A DNA stretch of 31,116 nt, taken from positions 10,132-41,247 of the forward strand of contig DIEQ01000090.1 of assembly GCA_002418705.1 (NCBI GenBank). The letters run 5' to 3'. Shown one piece after another: positions 16,550 through 25,215 of the stretch. The notes under the pieces were generated by a model. The model did not search any database. It worked only from the letters and a program-made list of their open reading frames with translations, and was not told the origin of the DNA. The translations under genes and the position numbers were made by a program. Source of the DNA: Mageeibacillus sp. UBA5770 (GTDB taxonomy: Bacteria > Bacillota_A > Clostridia > Saccharofermentanales > Saccharofermentanaceae). Numbering within the stretch: position 1 is the first letter of the stretch; the number at the start of each line of letters is the position of its first letter.

Positions 16550-17491
16550 ATGTCAAATTTTGAAAAGATAAATCTCATGGTTAATATATCGAAACTCTAC
16601 TATGAAGATAACTACGATCAGAGGATGATCGCCCAAAAACTCAGCCTGTCACGACCTTATGTTTCCAAGCTTTTAACCCAGGCGAAGGAGGAGGGACTTG
16701 TTACTGTCCAGGTACATGCTCCGAGTGAATATGAGACCCGCCTTGAAGCTGAAGTCCGCGTGCGGTTCGGCCTGCGGAAAGTGATTATTATTCCTGAAAG
16801 CCTAAATGCCAACGTCGTTAACCGAATGGCCTTCGAAGCCGCGAAGTATCTGAATACCATAATTAAGGACAATGACATTATCTCCGTTTCCTGGGGCAGC
16901 ACACTTTACAAATTCAGCTTGAATTTAATGCCAAGATCCGACATCCGAAATGTATCCGTCGTTCAGGGCTGCGGAGGGATCAGCCAGATTTCCAAAAATA
17001 TTTTTGCTGCTGAGATCCCCAAGAAAATTGCAGATGCTTTTGGCGGCATCCCATACATTCTTCCATTACCGGCTATTGTCGATAAAAAAGAGACCAGGGA
17101 TATGATTATAAAAGAACGAAATATAGCGCAGATCATGGAACTGTCCAGACGGGCAAACATTGCAATTTTTACCATGGGATATTTCAGTACGGAATGTGCC
17201 CTGGCAAGAGCAGGATATCTTAATGCGTGTGAAGTTCTGCAGCTGAAGAAGAACGGTGCTGTCGGCGATATTTTTACCCGGCTGATCACTTCTGAAGGGA
17301 AAATATGTGATGCGGAGCTTGACAACAGAACCATTGCCATTGACTTCGACGACCTGAAGAAGAAAGATTATCGCATAGGGATTGCCTGTGGGCGTGAAAA
17401 GGAGAGCTGTATAAAGGGAGCACTTAAGAGCGGACTGTGCAATGTACTGATTACTGATGAAACGACAGCAGTAAAGCTTATGGGGGAATGA
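16550..17491 (+). CDS. SorC/DeoR-family sugar-responsive transcriptional regulator
   Basis: The 313-residue protein has an N-terminal HTH (MIAQKLSLSRPYVSKLL, about residues 26-42) and a long SorC-type sugar-phosphate-binding domain with the SVSWGSTLY loop near residues 107-115 and GYFSTECALARAGY near 212-225. SorC regulators sense phosphorylated sugars and act as repressors or activators. TAAGG lies just upstream of the ATG. A weak TAAAAT -10 at 16495-16500 could give its own transcript. It is a close paralogue of the regulator starting at 30317. Its likely targets are the two ABC operons of this window. Confidence 0.9.
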   Translation: MSNFEKINLMVNISKLYYEDNYDQRMIAQKLSLSRPYVSKLLTQAKEEGLVTVQVHAPSEYETRLEAEVRVRFGLRKVIIIPESLNANVVNRMAFEAAKYLNTIIKDNDIISVSWGSTLYKFSLNLMPRSDIRNVSVVQGCGGISQISKNIFAAEIPKKIADAFGGIPYILPLPAIVDKKETRDMIIKERNIAQIMELSRRANIAIFTMGYFSTECALARAGYLNACEVLQLKKNGAVGDIFTRLITSEGKICDAELDNRTIAIDFDDLKKKDYRIGIACGREKESCIKGALKSGLCNVLITDETTAVKLMGE

Positions 17492-17530
17492 CATCCGCAG
17501 AAGCTCTTAACAAATCAACGGGGTAAAGCC

Positions 17531-19333
17531 ATGTCCGGGTTTCGCAGACTTGTTATGCTTTATCATAATGCGAGTATTAAGAACAAGCTCATGGTTGGAT
17601 TCATCAGCGTGAGTTTGTTTTTGGTGCTTCTGATTGGCTTTATTACGAATTACTTTTTTTCGTATGCTATCGAAGAATCTGCGAGTGAATCCGCGCTGCA
17701 GGCAATCAGGCAGGCGAATTCTACCGTGGATAACTATATCCAAAATGCCGAAAATGTCATGGGTGTATTATCCAATAACCGTCAGGTACGCAGCACTTTA
17801 CAGACATCCGATACGGGGACGGAGGAGGATACAGATTTACTTCGTGTTTCGACCGGAAATTATCTGGCTTCCATTGTTGAAAGTTTTCCCTATTTCAAGG
17901 GAATCGCCCTGATCAGCAGTGATGGCAGAATTATCAGTAATGAGATGTATCCGAGTCTGACAGCTTCGTTAACAAATGAAAATTGGTATATTGTAAGTGC
18001 GGCACACCCGAATACGGTAATTATTAAACCTATGCCGACGGACCGGAATCTGACATATTACAATCCGGTAAGTGCTGACGAGATCATTTCAATGACAATG
18101 TCCATATCCGATCCTTCAACGGGAAGCATAATCGGCGTCATTATTATTGATCTCGATATTAATTTGCTGGAAGAAACATTAAAAAACACCAAAGTCGGTA
18201 AAAATGGTTTTATTTTTATTGTAGACCAGGACGGAGAAAGCCTCTATACACCTGTTAACAGGGTTGTTTACCGGATAAAGCCGGAGTGGTTCAAAGAGAA
18301 CGATATCAGTATCATCAACAAACGTATTACGGGTGAAGACTACCAGCTGATTTACTCCAGATCCGAATACACCGGATGGAAAACAGTAGGCGTCTTTTCC
18401 CTGAATGAGACATTGCAGCAGGTTGTGAACTTCCGTTACATATTAGGAATCGTGCTGGTTATTGCACTCCTCATTACAGGTATGTTCAGCGCAGTATTTT
18501 CAACAGGCCTGGCAAAGCCTATCCGAAAGCTGCGGGGTCTGATGAATCAGGCGGAACACGGTGATTTTACCGTGCATTTCGATACACGTTATGTAGATGA
18601 TGTAGGACAGCTCGGCAACAGCTTCAACGCAATGATCGATGAGATCCGTCATCTGGTTAATCTGATATACCAGCAGCAGCAGCAAAAAAGGTCTGCAGAA
18701 CTTACTGCCCTGCAGGCTCAGATCAAACCGCACTTTCTTTACAATACATTTGATACGATCCACTGGATGGCCAAACGACAGGGTGCAAAGGATATCGAGC
18801 AAATCATTTCCGCCCTGACCAAACTCTATCGAATCGGGCTGAGCAAAGGTAATGAAGTGATAACTGTCGCCGAAGAAATCGAACATGTGCGGAATTACCT
18901 GATCATCCAGAGTATCCGTTATATGGATATCCTGGAGTATGAGATAATCTTTTCAAAAGACCTGGAAGGCCTTTTTGTTCAAAAATTGATTCTCCAGCCT
19001 ATCGTCGAAAACGCCATTTATCATGGCATCAAGAACAGGCTTGAACCGGGGAAAATTATTCTGCGGGCATTTGTGGAAGATGAAAAATTAGTTTTTGAAA
19101 TTGAAGATGACGGACCGGGTATCTCTGCTGTTCGCCTCGAAGAAATTATGAATCAGATTCAGTCAGAGGAAAATCAGGATATTGGCTATGGGCTCTATAA
19201 CGTAAATAAAAGAATTGTCCTGATGCACGGAAAAGGATTCGGAGTATCCATCGACAGCATACAGGGTACAGGCACGACAGTGATAATTCGTTATCCTTTG
19301 ATGTATACAAGGAGGGACATTGACAATGTATAA
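17531..19333 (+). CDS. YesM-type membrane sensor histidine kinase
   Basis: The 600-residue kinase has TM1 at about 21-45, a Cache-like extracellular domain (50-298), TM2 at about 302-326 and a HAMP domain (326-378). The phospho-acceptor H401 in QIKPHFLYNT marks the YesM/LytS-type His_kinase family. The ATPase domain shows N494 (in IVENAI), DDGPG at 526-530 and GYGLYN at 552-557. It should phosphorylate the response regulator encoded next; the genes overlap by 8 nt. Unusually for a sensor with its own extracellular domain, two binding lipoproteins follow, which may present the ligand to it. GGGGTAA precedes the ATG. Confidence 0.92.
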   Translation: MSGFRRLVMLYHNASIKNKLMVGFISVSLFLVLLIGFITNYFFSYAIEESASESALQAIRQANSTVDNYIQNAENVMGVLSNNRQVRSTLQTSDTGTEEDTDLLRVSTGNYLASIVESFPYFKGIALISSDGRIISNEMYPSLTASLTNENWYIVSAAHPNTVIIKPMPTDRNLTYYNPVSADEIISMTMSISDPSTGSIIGVIIIDLDINLLEETLKNTKVGKNGFIFIVDQDGESLYTPVNRVVYRIKPEWFKENDISIINKRITGEDYQLIYSRSEYTGWKTVGVFSLNETLQQVVNFRYILGIVLVIALLITGMFSAVFSTGLAKPIRKLRGLMNQAEHGDFTVHFDTRYVDDVGQLGNSFNAMIDEIRHLVNLIYQQQQQKRSAELTALQAQIKPHFLYNTFDTIHWMAKRQGAKDIEQIISALTKLYRIGLSKGNEVITVAEEIEHVRNYLIIQSIRYMDILEYEIIFSKDLEGLFVQKLILQPIVENAIYHGIKNRLEPGKIILRAFVEDEKLVFEIEDDGPGISAVRLEEIMNQIQSEENQDIGYGLYNVNKRIVLMHGKGFGVSIDSIQGTGTTVIIRYPLMYTRRDIDNV

Positions 19334-20534
19334 GGTGTTGATTGCCGATGATGAAATGATTATCCGCACAGAACTCGAAAAAGCTTTCGACTGGAATTCA
19401 TATGGCATGGAAGTTGTTGGTCTGGCAAAAAACGGATTGGAAGCCATAACAATGGTTGAAACCTTAAAACCGGATATTTGTCTGCTGGATATTAATATGC
19501 CCATTTTCAATGGTCTTGAACTGATTCAGAAAATTATCGATACAAATAAAGATATCATCAATGTCATAATCAGCGGGTATGATGAATTTCAGTATGCCCA
19601 AAGAGCCGTTCAGCTGGGCGTATATGAGTATGTGCTCAAACCGATCGAAGAAGATTTATTTATCAAGATGCTTATGAAGATTAAAACAGAGCTTGACCAG
19701 AATGAACAAAGCCGGCACGAAGTGCTGCTTTCCAGCTCGATGATGGAGGAAAGTAAAGAGCAGCTGCAAAACGAGTTTTTGACGCGTTGGATTTACGGTG
19801 AAAAAACACAGCAGGGAATCCGTCAGGGTCTTGATTATTTCGGCATAACGGTCCCGCCCCACGTGGGTCTGCTCCTCATCAAGCTCAATATACCCATAGG
19901 GATTATTGAAAATGAGAAAGCGAAGTCAAAGCAAATCATTGAATGCAGAAAAGTCCTGGCCGGCTATCTGAATAAAGGACAAGTTTTCGCCTGTGTCGAA
20001 ATAAATGCAGACAGTGTACTGCTTTTTGTTCAGATGAATGATGTTGTTGTCTGGAACAACCTCGGCAGAAAGATAGAGCAGCAGCTGTCGGCGAGTGCAG
20101 GCTTACAGGTGAAGACATTCACAAGTGTGGCTGCGGATGGTGTAAACGGCGTTCCTTCAGCGTTTAAAGCAATTGAACAGCAGCTCAGGACAGATTCCGG
20201 CTATCTGCCGATGGTCAAAAAAATCAAGCATTATGTCGAGAAGAACTATGAAGATTCACAGCTGCGGCTTCAAAATTTTGCGGACGAAAATAAGATCAGC
20301 ATCAGTTATTTAAGCAAGATCTTTAAGCAGGAGACAGGTGTGGCGTTTATTGATTACCTGATCAAGTTCAGAATCATGAAATCTTTGGAATTACTGGAAC
20401 AGTCATCTTTGAAAATCAGTAATATTTCGGAAATGGTTGGATACAGCAGCCAGCATTATTATTGCGAGGCTTTCAAAAAAGTCATGGGCATGCCTCCGAC
20501 TGAATACAGAAAAAGAGGAAACCTCAAAAACTGA
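19326..20534 (+). CDS. YesN-type response regulator with AraC DNA-binding domain
   Basis: The 402-residue protein has a CheY-like receiver with the acidic pair D8/D9, the phosphorylation site D55 (in LLDINMP) and K104. A linker region follows, and a C-terminal AraC double helix-turn-helix (about 300-400) ends in the typical GYSSQHYYCEAFKKVMGMPPTEYR stretch, quoted here in part. The ATG at 19326 lies 9 nt after AAGGAGGG; a TTG 6 nt earlier would be too close. It is translationally coupled to the kinase. Such regulators usually activate nearby sugar transporter genes. Confidence 0.93.
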   Translation: MYKVLIADDEMIIRTELEKAFDWNSYGMEVVGLAKNGLEAITMVETLKPDICLLDINMPIFNGLELIQKIIDTNKDIINVIISGYDEFQYAQRAVQLGVYEYVLKPIEEDLFIKMLMKIKTELDQNEQSRHEVLLSSSMMEESKEQLQNEFLTRWIYGEKTQQGIRQGLDYFGITVPPHVGLLLIKLNIPIGIIENEKAKSKQIIECRKVLAGYLNKGQVFACVEINADSVLLFVQMNDVVVWNNLGRKIEQQLSASAGLQVKTFTSVAADGVNGVPSAFKAIEQQLRTDSGYLPMVKKIKHYVEKNYEDSQLRLQNFADENKISISYLSKIFKQETGVAFIDYLIKFRIMKSLELLEQSSLKISNISEMVGYSSQHYYCEAFKKVMGMPPTEYRKRGNLKN

Positions 20535-20545
20535 AGGTGATAGAG

Positions 20546-21538
20546 ATGGCAGGAAAAAATAGACGGGCTGTTTCCAGTATGTTGGCGATTATGCTCATAA
20601 TCGTCCTTTTAAGTGCAGGCTTTTTCACGGCTTCCTGTTCCTCTGAAGATGAAGGAGTGAAAACGTTAATAGGGTTGTCTCAGCCTAATCTATCGGATAA
20701 TCTGCAGTTATGCATCAAGACGGAGATTCAGAACCGGTGCGAAGCGTATGAAAATGTCAGATGCATCAGTTATGATGCAGGATTCAATTATTCAAATCAG
20801 TCGGAGGATATTTTGCGTCTTCTGCAATTAGGCATTGATGCACTGGTTGTTGTTACTGTTGAACCTGATCTGATTGCAGATGCCATTACGCAGGCATTTG
20901 ATGCCGGTATTCCTGTCATTATTATCGGTTATGCACCTTCAAACGGAAAATATACGACTCGTGTATACACCGACAATGTAAAAGTAGGCAGGCAGGCAGG
21001 GGATTACGTCAGATTGCTTGCAGGTGACGATGAAATTGTGATGCTGGAGATCCTGGGCGATCCTGAATCAATGGTCAGCATAGACCTGAAGCAGGGATTT
21101 AAGCAGGCGATACAGGATAAGGAAAATATTCACAATGAATATGTCATGACAGGGTATTGGTCTCAGGACAAAACGCTTGAGCGGATGACTGAAAGTGACT
21201 TCAAGAGCAAAGCACCCCCGATAGATCTGATTTTTGCACAAAATGATTCGATGGCAATCGGCGCATCACTTGGGATTCTTGATTTTGGCCGGGAAATTAC
21301 CATCATTGGCGTTGGCGGCTACCCGGTTAAAAACAGTGATCTGGAGGCTCTTAAAAACGGGCAGATTGATGCGACATTCTCGGTTCCGACAGGCGGAAAT
21401 GAAGCTGTTGATACAGTCATTAAGCTTTTGGACGGGGAAGTCGCTCCCCGGCAGATAGAGCTCACAGCCGTCTTGGTTAACAGCAGCAACATAAATCAGT
21501 TCAACACAGATGAGGTGCCGGCCGATGATAAAGACTAG
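20546..21538 (+). CDS. Substrate-binding lipoprotein, first of a tandem pair
   Basis: The 330-residue product has a signal peptide ending at the lipobox FTASC and a type I periplasmic binding fold; IFAQNDSMAIGASLGIL is the lobe-2 sugar-binding signature of the RbsB class. It follows the two-component genes by 11 nt and has no transporter genes beside it, so a sensory role (ligand delivery to the kinase) is more likely than transport. GAAGGTGA lies 5 nt before the ATG. It overlaps the next gene by 14 nt. Confidence 0.85.
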   Translation: MAGKNRRAVSSMLAIMLIIVLLSAGFFTASCSSEDEGVKTLIGLSQPNLSDNLQLCIKTEIQNRCEAYENVRCISYDAGFNYSNQSEDILRLLQLGIDALVVVTVEPDLIADAITQAFDAGIPVIIIGYAPSNGKYTTRVYTDNVKVGRQAGDYVRLLAGDDEIVMLEILGDPESMVSIDLKQGFKQAIQDKENIHNEYVMTGYWSQDKTLERMTESDFKSKAPPIDLIFAQNDSMAIGASLGILDFGREITIIGVGGYPVKNSDLEALKNGQIDATFSVPTGGNEAVDTVIKLLDGEVAPRQIELTAVLVNSSNINQFNTDEVPADDKD

Positions 21539-22547
21539 ATTCTGGATTCTGTTTTTATTTCTCATTCTCCTGCTGACGGTATCCTGCCGGCAGGCACCGC
21601 TCTCCACTTCAGATCCCATTGAGTCGCTGCCAAATGTAAGCAGTGACAGTACAGAGGAATCGATATTGACAACACCCCCGGCCGTCCGGAAATTCAGAGT
21701 CGGAATTTCGCTTCAGGACGAGTCGCCTTTTGTCATGCGCGTGAGCGAAAAACTGCAGAGTATTATTAAGGAGCAGGCTCCTGATGTCGAGCTTGTCATT
21801 TATAACGGTGAAACGAATCCGCTTATGCAGGTCGCCCATGTGGAATCCTTTATTTCTGCGGGCTTTGACTTGATTTTGATGGATCCGATCTCCTTTGAAG
21901 AATGTAAGCCTGCCGTTTTGATTGCAAATGAGGCCGATATTCCCATAATCACGTTTATCACACAGGTTTCCAATCAGGCTGACTGTCTGAGCTTTGTGGG
22001 TTCGAGTCACATTGAATCCGGAATACTGGAAGCAGAGATGGTAGTCGACGCATTAGGCGGCAAAGGCCGTGTCGTGATTCTGGAAGGCGTCATGGGAATC
22101 TCCGCGCAGAAAGAGCGGTATGAAGGCTACAGGAAAGTATTTGATGAATACCCCGGTATTACAATTGTCGCAATCCAGACCGCGGCGTGGCAGCGGGCAG
22201 AGGCGGAAGCGATTGTCGCTAATTGGATAGACAGCGGAAAAGAATTTGAAGTGGTTGTATCAGAGAATGACAATATGGCAATGGGCGCTATCGCAGCAAT
22301 TGAAAAAGCCGGACTTGAGAATGAAATTGATGTTTTCGGTGTAGACGGAGATCTCGATGCTCTGCAGGCCGTTAAGGACGGGCGCTTAGCCGGTACGATA
22401 TATCAGGATGCCGTTAAACAGGCAGAAACACTTTATGAATGCATCCGCAGCCTCAAATCATCTAAAGAAATTAAAGACAGCTATCTTATTCCGTTTGAAC
22501 CGGTCACGCCTGAAAATGCGGAGGACTTCCTTTCGCGCTATAAATAA
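21525..22547 (+). CDS. Substrate-binding lipoprotein, second of a tandem pair
   Basis: The 340-residue product has a signal peptide with lipobox TVSC and a Ser/Thr-rich linker, then a type I binding-protein fold with VSENDNMAMGAIAAIEKAG as the second-lobe signature. It overlaps the preceding gene by 14 nt, with GAGGTG as RBS inside that gene, so the two are translationally coupled. The pair is diverged in sequence, which could mean two different ligands or an exchange between monomer and dimer. The unit ends at a strong terminator. Confidence 0.87.
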   Translation: MIKTRFWILFLFLILLLTVSCRQAPLSTSDPIESLPNVSSDSTEESILTTPPAVRKFRVGISLQDESPFVMRVSEKLQSIIKEQAPDVELVIYNGETNPLMQVAHVESFISAGFDLILMDPISFEECKPAVLIANEADIPIITFITQVSNQADCLSFVGSSHIESGILEAEMVVDALGGKGRVVILEGVMGISAQKERYEGYRKVFDEYPGITIVAIQTAAWQRAEAEAIVANWIDSGKEFEVVVSENDNMAMGAIAAIEKAGLENEIDVFGVDGDLDALQAVKDGRLAGTIYQDAVKQAETLYECIRSLKSSKEIKDSYLIPFEPVTPENAEDFLSRYK

Positions 22548-22598
22548 GAAATAGGTTTTGGATATAGAGAAACCGGCATAGAGAAGACCAATTAAAAG

Positions 22599-22637
22599 AA
22601 ACCACGAGAGCCGCAGCTTTGGCTCTCGTGGTTTTTT
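22599..22637 (+). terminator. Rho-independent terminator of the kinase-regulator-binding protein operon
   Basis: A 14-nt arm (AAACCACGAGAGCC, 22599-22612) pairs perfectly with 22621-22634 around an 8-nt loop, and a run of six Ts follows. This is the clearest terminator in the window. Confidence 0.93.
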
Positions 22638-22819
22638 GGTCAAAATTACTTAAATCAGCACAACAGACAATGTCGACGTACATAGAACAAGCAATTAAAA
22701 TATAAACAAATGATATTCGTTATTTGACTTTTGTATACTGAATTTCAAGGGCGTATTACGATTCATTTATTGGCAGCTCTGTCTATACTTAGATTTTTCG
22801 GGAAGGCGGCAAGAGGAAT

Positions 22820-24316
22820 ATGGAGAAAAAATACATATTGGCAATCGACCAGGGGACTACCGGTACGCGGGTCATTCTCTTTAACCATGAAGGTCTCGTA
22901 CATTCCATGGCTTACCGTGAGATCCATCAAATATACCCCCAGCCCGGCTGGGTCGAACAAAATGCAATGGAATATTGGGATACTACAGTCGACTGCAGTC
23001 TGGAAGCAATGGAGAAAGGCAATGTTCAGCCGTTTGAAATCGCAGCAATCGGCATTACGTGCCAGCGTGAAACCACAGTCATATGGGATAAGGAGACCGG
23101 GATCCCTGTTTACAATGCCATCAGCTGGTCGAGCCGGCAGACGGCCGGGGTCTGTGAAGACCTGAAGGAACGCGGTTTTGGCCCGATGGTCAGGGAAAAG
23201 ACCGGACTTCTGATTGATGCCTATTTTTCAGGGACAAAAATCAAATGGATTATCGACAATATTGAGGGTGTCAGGGAAAAAATTGAACAGGGAAGAATCT
23301 GTTTTGGCAATATAGACAGTTGGCTTATCTGGAAATTGAGCGGAGGGGCCTGCCATGTGGAGGATTATTCAAATGCCTCCAGAACACTTCTGCTAAACAT
23401 TCATACCCTGGATTGGGATGACGAGCTGCTGGCTGCCCTTTCTGTCCCCAAATCGATTCTGCCAAAGCTGGTTCCTTCCAGCGGGATTATGGCCCATACC
23501 GACAAAACGGGGTTTTTCGGCACGGAAGTTCCGATCTCAGGTGACGCAGGAGATCAGCATGCATCTACATTCGGGCAAACCTGCTTTAAGCCCGGTATGG
23601 CCAAAAATACATATGGAACAGCTCTTGCGCTGATGATGAATATCGGAGAAAAACCGGTTCTCTCGACACACGGCCTGACGACTGATCTCTTGTGGAGAAT
23701 GAACCAAAAGACAGAATATTCACTTGAAGGCGTTGTCTTTACGGGAGGCGCAAGCATACAGTGGCTTCGTGACGGACTGCGGATTATTCAGCATTCCGGA
23801 CAGGCTGATGAATTTGCTTCCCGGGTATCCGACACCGGAGGGGTATACCTTGTACCGGCATTTACCGGCTTATGTGCACCTTATTGGGATATGTACGCAC
23901 GCGGGCTGCTCATCGGGATCACACGCGGAACATCAGCAGAGCATATCTGCAGAAGTGCGCTTGAATCAATGGCCTATCAGACTCGTGATGTAATTGATTC
24001 AATGTCCCTGGACAGCGGAGTATCCGCAAAATCCCTGCGGGTTGACGGCGGCGCGACGAAAAGTGATTTTCTCCTGCAGTTTCAGGCAGACGTACTTGGA
24101 ATACCCGTCGAGCTGCCCGCAGTGACGGAAATGGCCGGACTTGGCGCCGCATATCTGGCAGGTCTGGGTGTCGGATTCTGGAAAAGCAAAGAAGAGCTCG
24201 AGAAGCACTGGAAAGTTCAGCGCATATTCGAACCCAAAATGACTGTCGATGAACAGGAAACAAAATATGCCGGCTGGAAAAAAGCTGTTGCACGTTCCTT
24301 AAACTGGGCCAATTAA
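22820..24316 (+). CDS. FGGY-family kinase, glycerol kinase-like
   Basis: The 498-residue protein has the length and fold of GlpK. The phosphate loop DQGTTGTR starts at D10. The glycerol-site residues R83, E84, W103, Y135, D245 and Q246 are in the family positions. F270, which lines the glycerol site in E. coli GlpK, is Ala here, and the helix normally VWQDRRT is SWSSRQT. The substrate may therefore be a longer polyol or a sugar rather than glycerol. GAGGAAT precedes the ATG. It follows a strong terminator by about 180 nt with its own upstream region, and precedes an AllA-like gene by 23 nt. Confidence 0.85.
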   Translation: MEKKYILAIDQGTTGTRVILFNHEGLVHSMAYREIHQIYPQPGWVEQNAMEYWDTTVDCSLEAMEKGNVQPFEIAAIGITCQRETTVIWDKETGIPVYNAISWSSRQTAGVCEDLKERGFGPMVREKTGLLIDAYFSGTKIKWIIDNIEGVREKIEQGRICFGNIDSWLIWKLSGGACHVEDYSNASRTLLLNIHTLDWDDELLAALSVPKSILPKLVPSSGIMAHTDKTGFFGTEVPISGDAGDQHASTFGQTCFKPGMAKNTYGTALALMMNIGEKPVLSTHGLTTDLLWRMNQKTEYSLEGVVFTGGASIQWLRDGLRIIQHSGQADEFASRVSDTGGVYLVPAFTGLCAPYWDMYARGLLIGITRGTSAEHICRSALESMAYQTRDVIDSMSLDSGVSAKSLRVDGGATKSDFLLQFQADVLGIPVELPAVTEMAGLGAAYLAGLGVGFWKSKEELEKHWKVQRIFEPKMTVDEQETKYAGWKKAVARSLNWAN

Positions 24317-24339
24317 CGATACGAAATGGAGACTGCAAA

Positions 24340-24816
24340 ATGAGAATAACCGCACAGCCACTTACCCACAGAAGTTTTCTGCCGTACGGAAGGATTATCA
24401 GCGGCGGACTCGGCCTGCCAATAGCTGATACGGAAGAGATCACATATTGGGGCAAGGTAGCTCAGGTTACTATGTCTGAGAGATTAAGTACGGGAATTAT
24501 GCTCGCGCACGACCGTGATCATGTCATCACACAGATGGAGCGTCATATAAATACTTCTGAAATACTCATTGCGATTGAGGGCGATTCCGTGATTTGTTTT
24601 GCTGCACCTTCAGGCACCGAAGACCAGATCGAAGGTATCGCTGCATTTAAAGTCAAAAAAGGGGATGCAATCGCCATGTTCGAAGGGACATGGCATTGGG
24701 CGGCATTCCCCTGTCAGACAAGCAGCTCCAAATTCATTGTGATATTTGCCAACGGAACAGAAACAGCTGACCTTGAGACCAGAGAAACACCGGAAATTGT
24801 TGTGGTTGATTTTTAA
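24340..24816 (+). CDS. Ureidoglycolate lyase (AllA)-like cupin
   Basis: The 158-residue protein has the single cupin fold of the AllA family: an N-terminal PLTHRSFLPYG segment, a central QMERHINTSEILIAIEG barrel strand, and a C-terminal AMFEGTWHWAAFP strand with the conserved GTWH. The family includes ureidoglycolate lyase and many uncharacterised sugar-linked cupins. No other purine or allantoin genes are near, so a role with the FGGY kinase (isomerising or sensing a sugar) is more likely than ureide catabolism. GGAGAC lies 8 nt before the ATG. Confidence 0.75.
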   Translation: MRITAQPLTHRSFLPYGRIISGGLGLPIADTEEITYWGKVAQVTMSERLSTGIMLAHDRDHVITQMERHINTSEILIAIEGDSVICFAAPSGTEDQIEGIAAFKVKKGDAIAMFEGTWHWAAFPCQTSSSKFIVIFANGTETADLETRETPEIVVVDF

Positions 24817-24854
24817 TTATTTTTAGCCTTCCAAATTGAATAATATACACATGC

Positions 24855-24890
24855 AAGAGAGTCTGTTTCCTGAGGGAAGCGGGCTCTCTT
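24855..24890 (+). terminator. 16-bp hairpin ending the kinase-cupin unit
   Basis: AAGAGAGTCTGTTTCC pairs with GGAAGCGGGCTCTCTT through 13 Watson-Crick and 3 G-U pairs with a UGAG tetraloop. A second palindrome (AGCTTCG-T-CGAAGCT, 24891-24905) abuts it. No T-run follows, but the double structure fits a transcript end. Confidence 0.7.
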
Positions 24891-25030
24891 AGCTTCGTCG
24901 AAGCTGGAAATGACCTGTTTTCGGGCATTTCTGTCTGGAGAGCGTAATTTTTCGAGGAGGGAATTTTAATAGATAACATTATTATAAGATGCAATTCATT
25001 GTGCTATTATGTCTAATTCCATAAAAAAAG

Positions 25031-25169
25031 TAACATTTGTTCCTCTGTTTTTGTGGAAATTGAAGGAAAGAAACGAGTTTTACCCCAAAATTCTGTTGAC
25101 AGCACTTCTGGCTGGTGCTAATATAACTAAAAAAGGAACAAATATTACAAGCTGAGGAACAAAAGTATT
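25031..25169 (+). promoter_or_regulatory. Cluster of three ACAAA-type repeats around the ABC-2 promoter
   Basis: GGAACAAATATT at 25135-25146 and GGAACAAAAGTATT at 25156-25169 lie just downstream of the promoter; the reverse complement of a related string (TAACATTTGTTCC, 25031-25043) lies upstream. Direct and inverted copies flanking a promoter fit a multi-site operator, plausibly of one of the SorC regulators. Confidence 0.45.
25096..25124 (+). promoter_or_regulatory. Near-consensus sigma-A promoter for the second ABC operon
   Basis: TTGACA (25096-25101), exactly 17 nt spacer, TAATAT (25119-25124). The start codon of the ATPase gene lies about 90 nt downstream. The rest of the 399-nt gap 24817-25215 holds the preceding terminator and no gene. 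Confidence 0.85.
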
Positions 25170-25215
25170 CAAACGGTTGTGAAATAGAAAATGCCCTCAG
25201 AAAGGAAATGTACAA

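Noticed and set aside
24340..24816. True ureidoglycolate lyase in allantoin catabolism
   Set aside because: No other purine or allantoin gene is present in the window. Only the fold family is supported.
25168..25183. cre-like catabolite site TTCAAACGGTTGTGAA downstream of the second importer promoter
   Set aside because: It has at least three mismatches to the TGNAANCGNTNNCA consensus at positions that matter, so catabolite control cannot be claimed.
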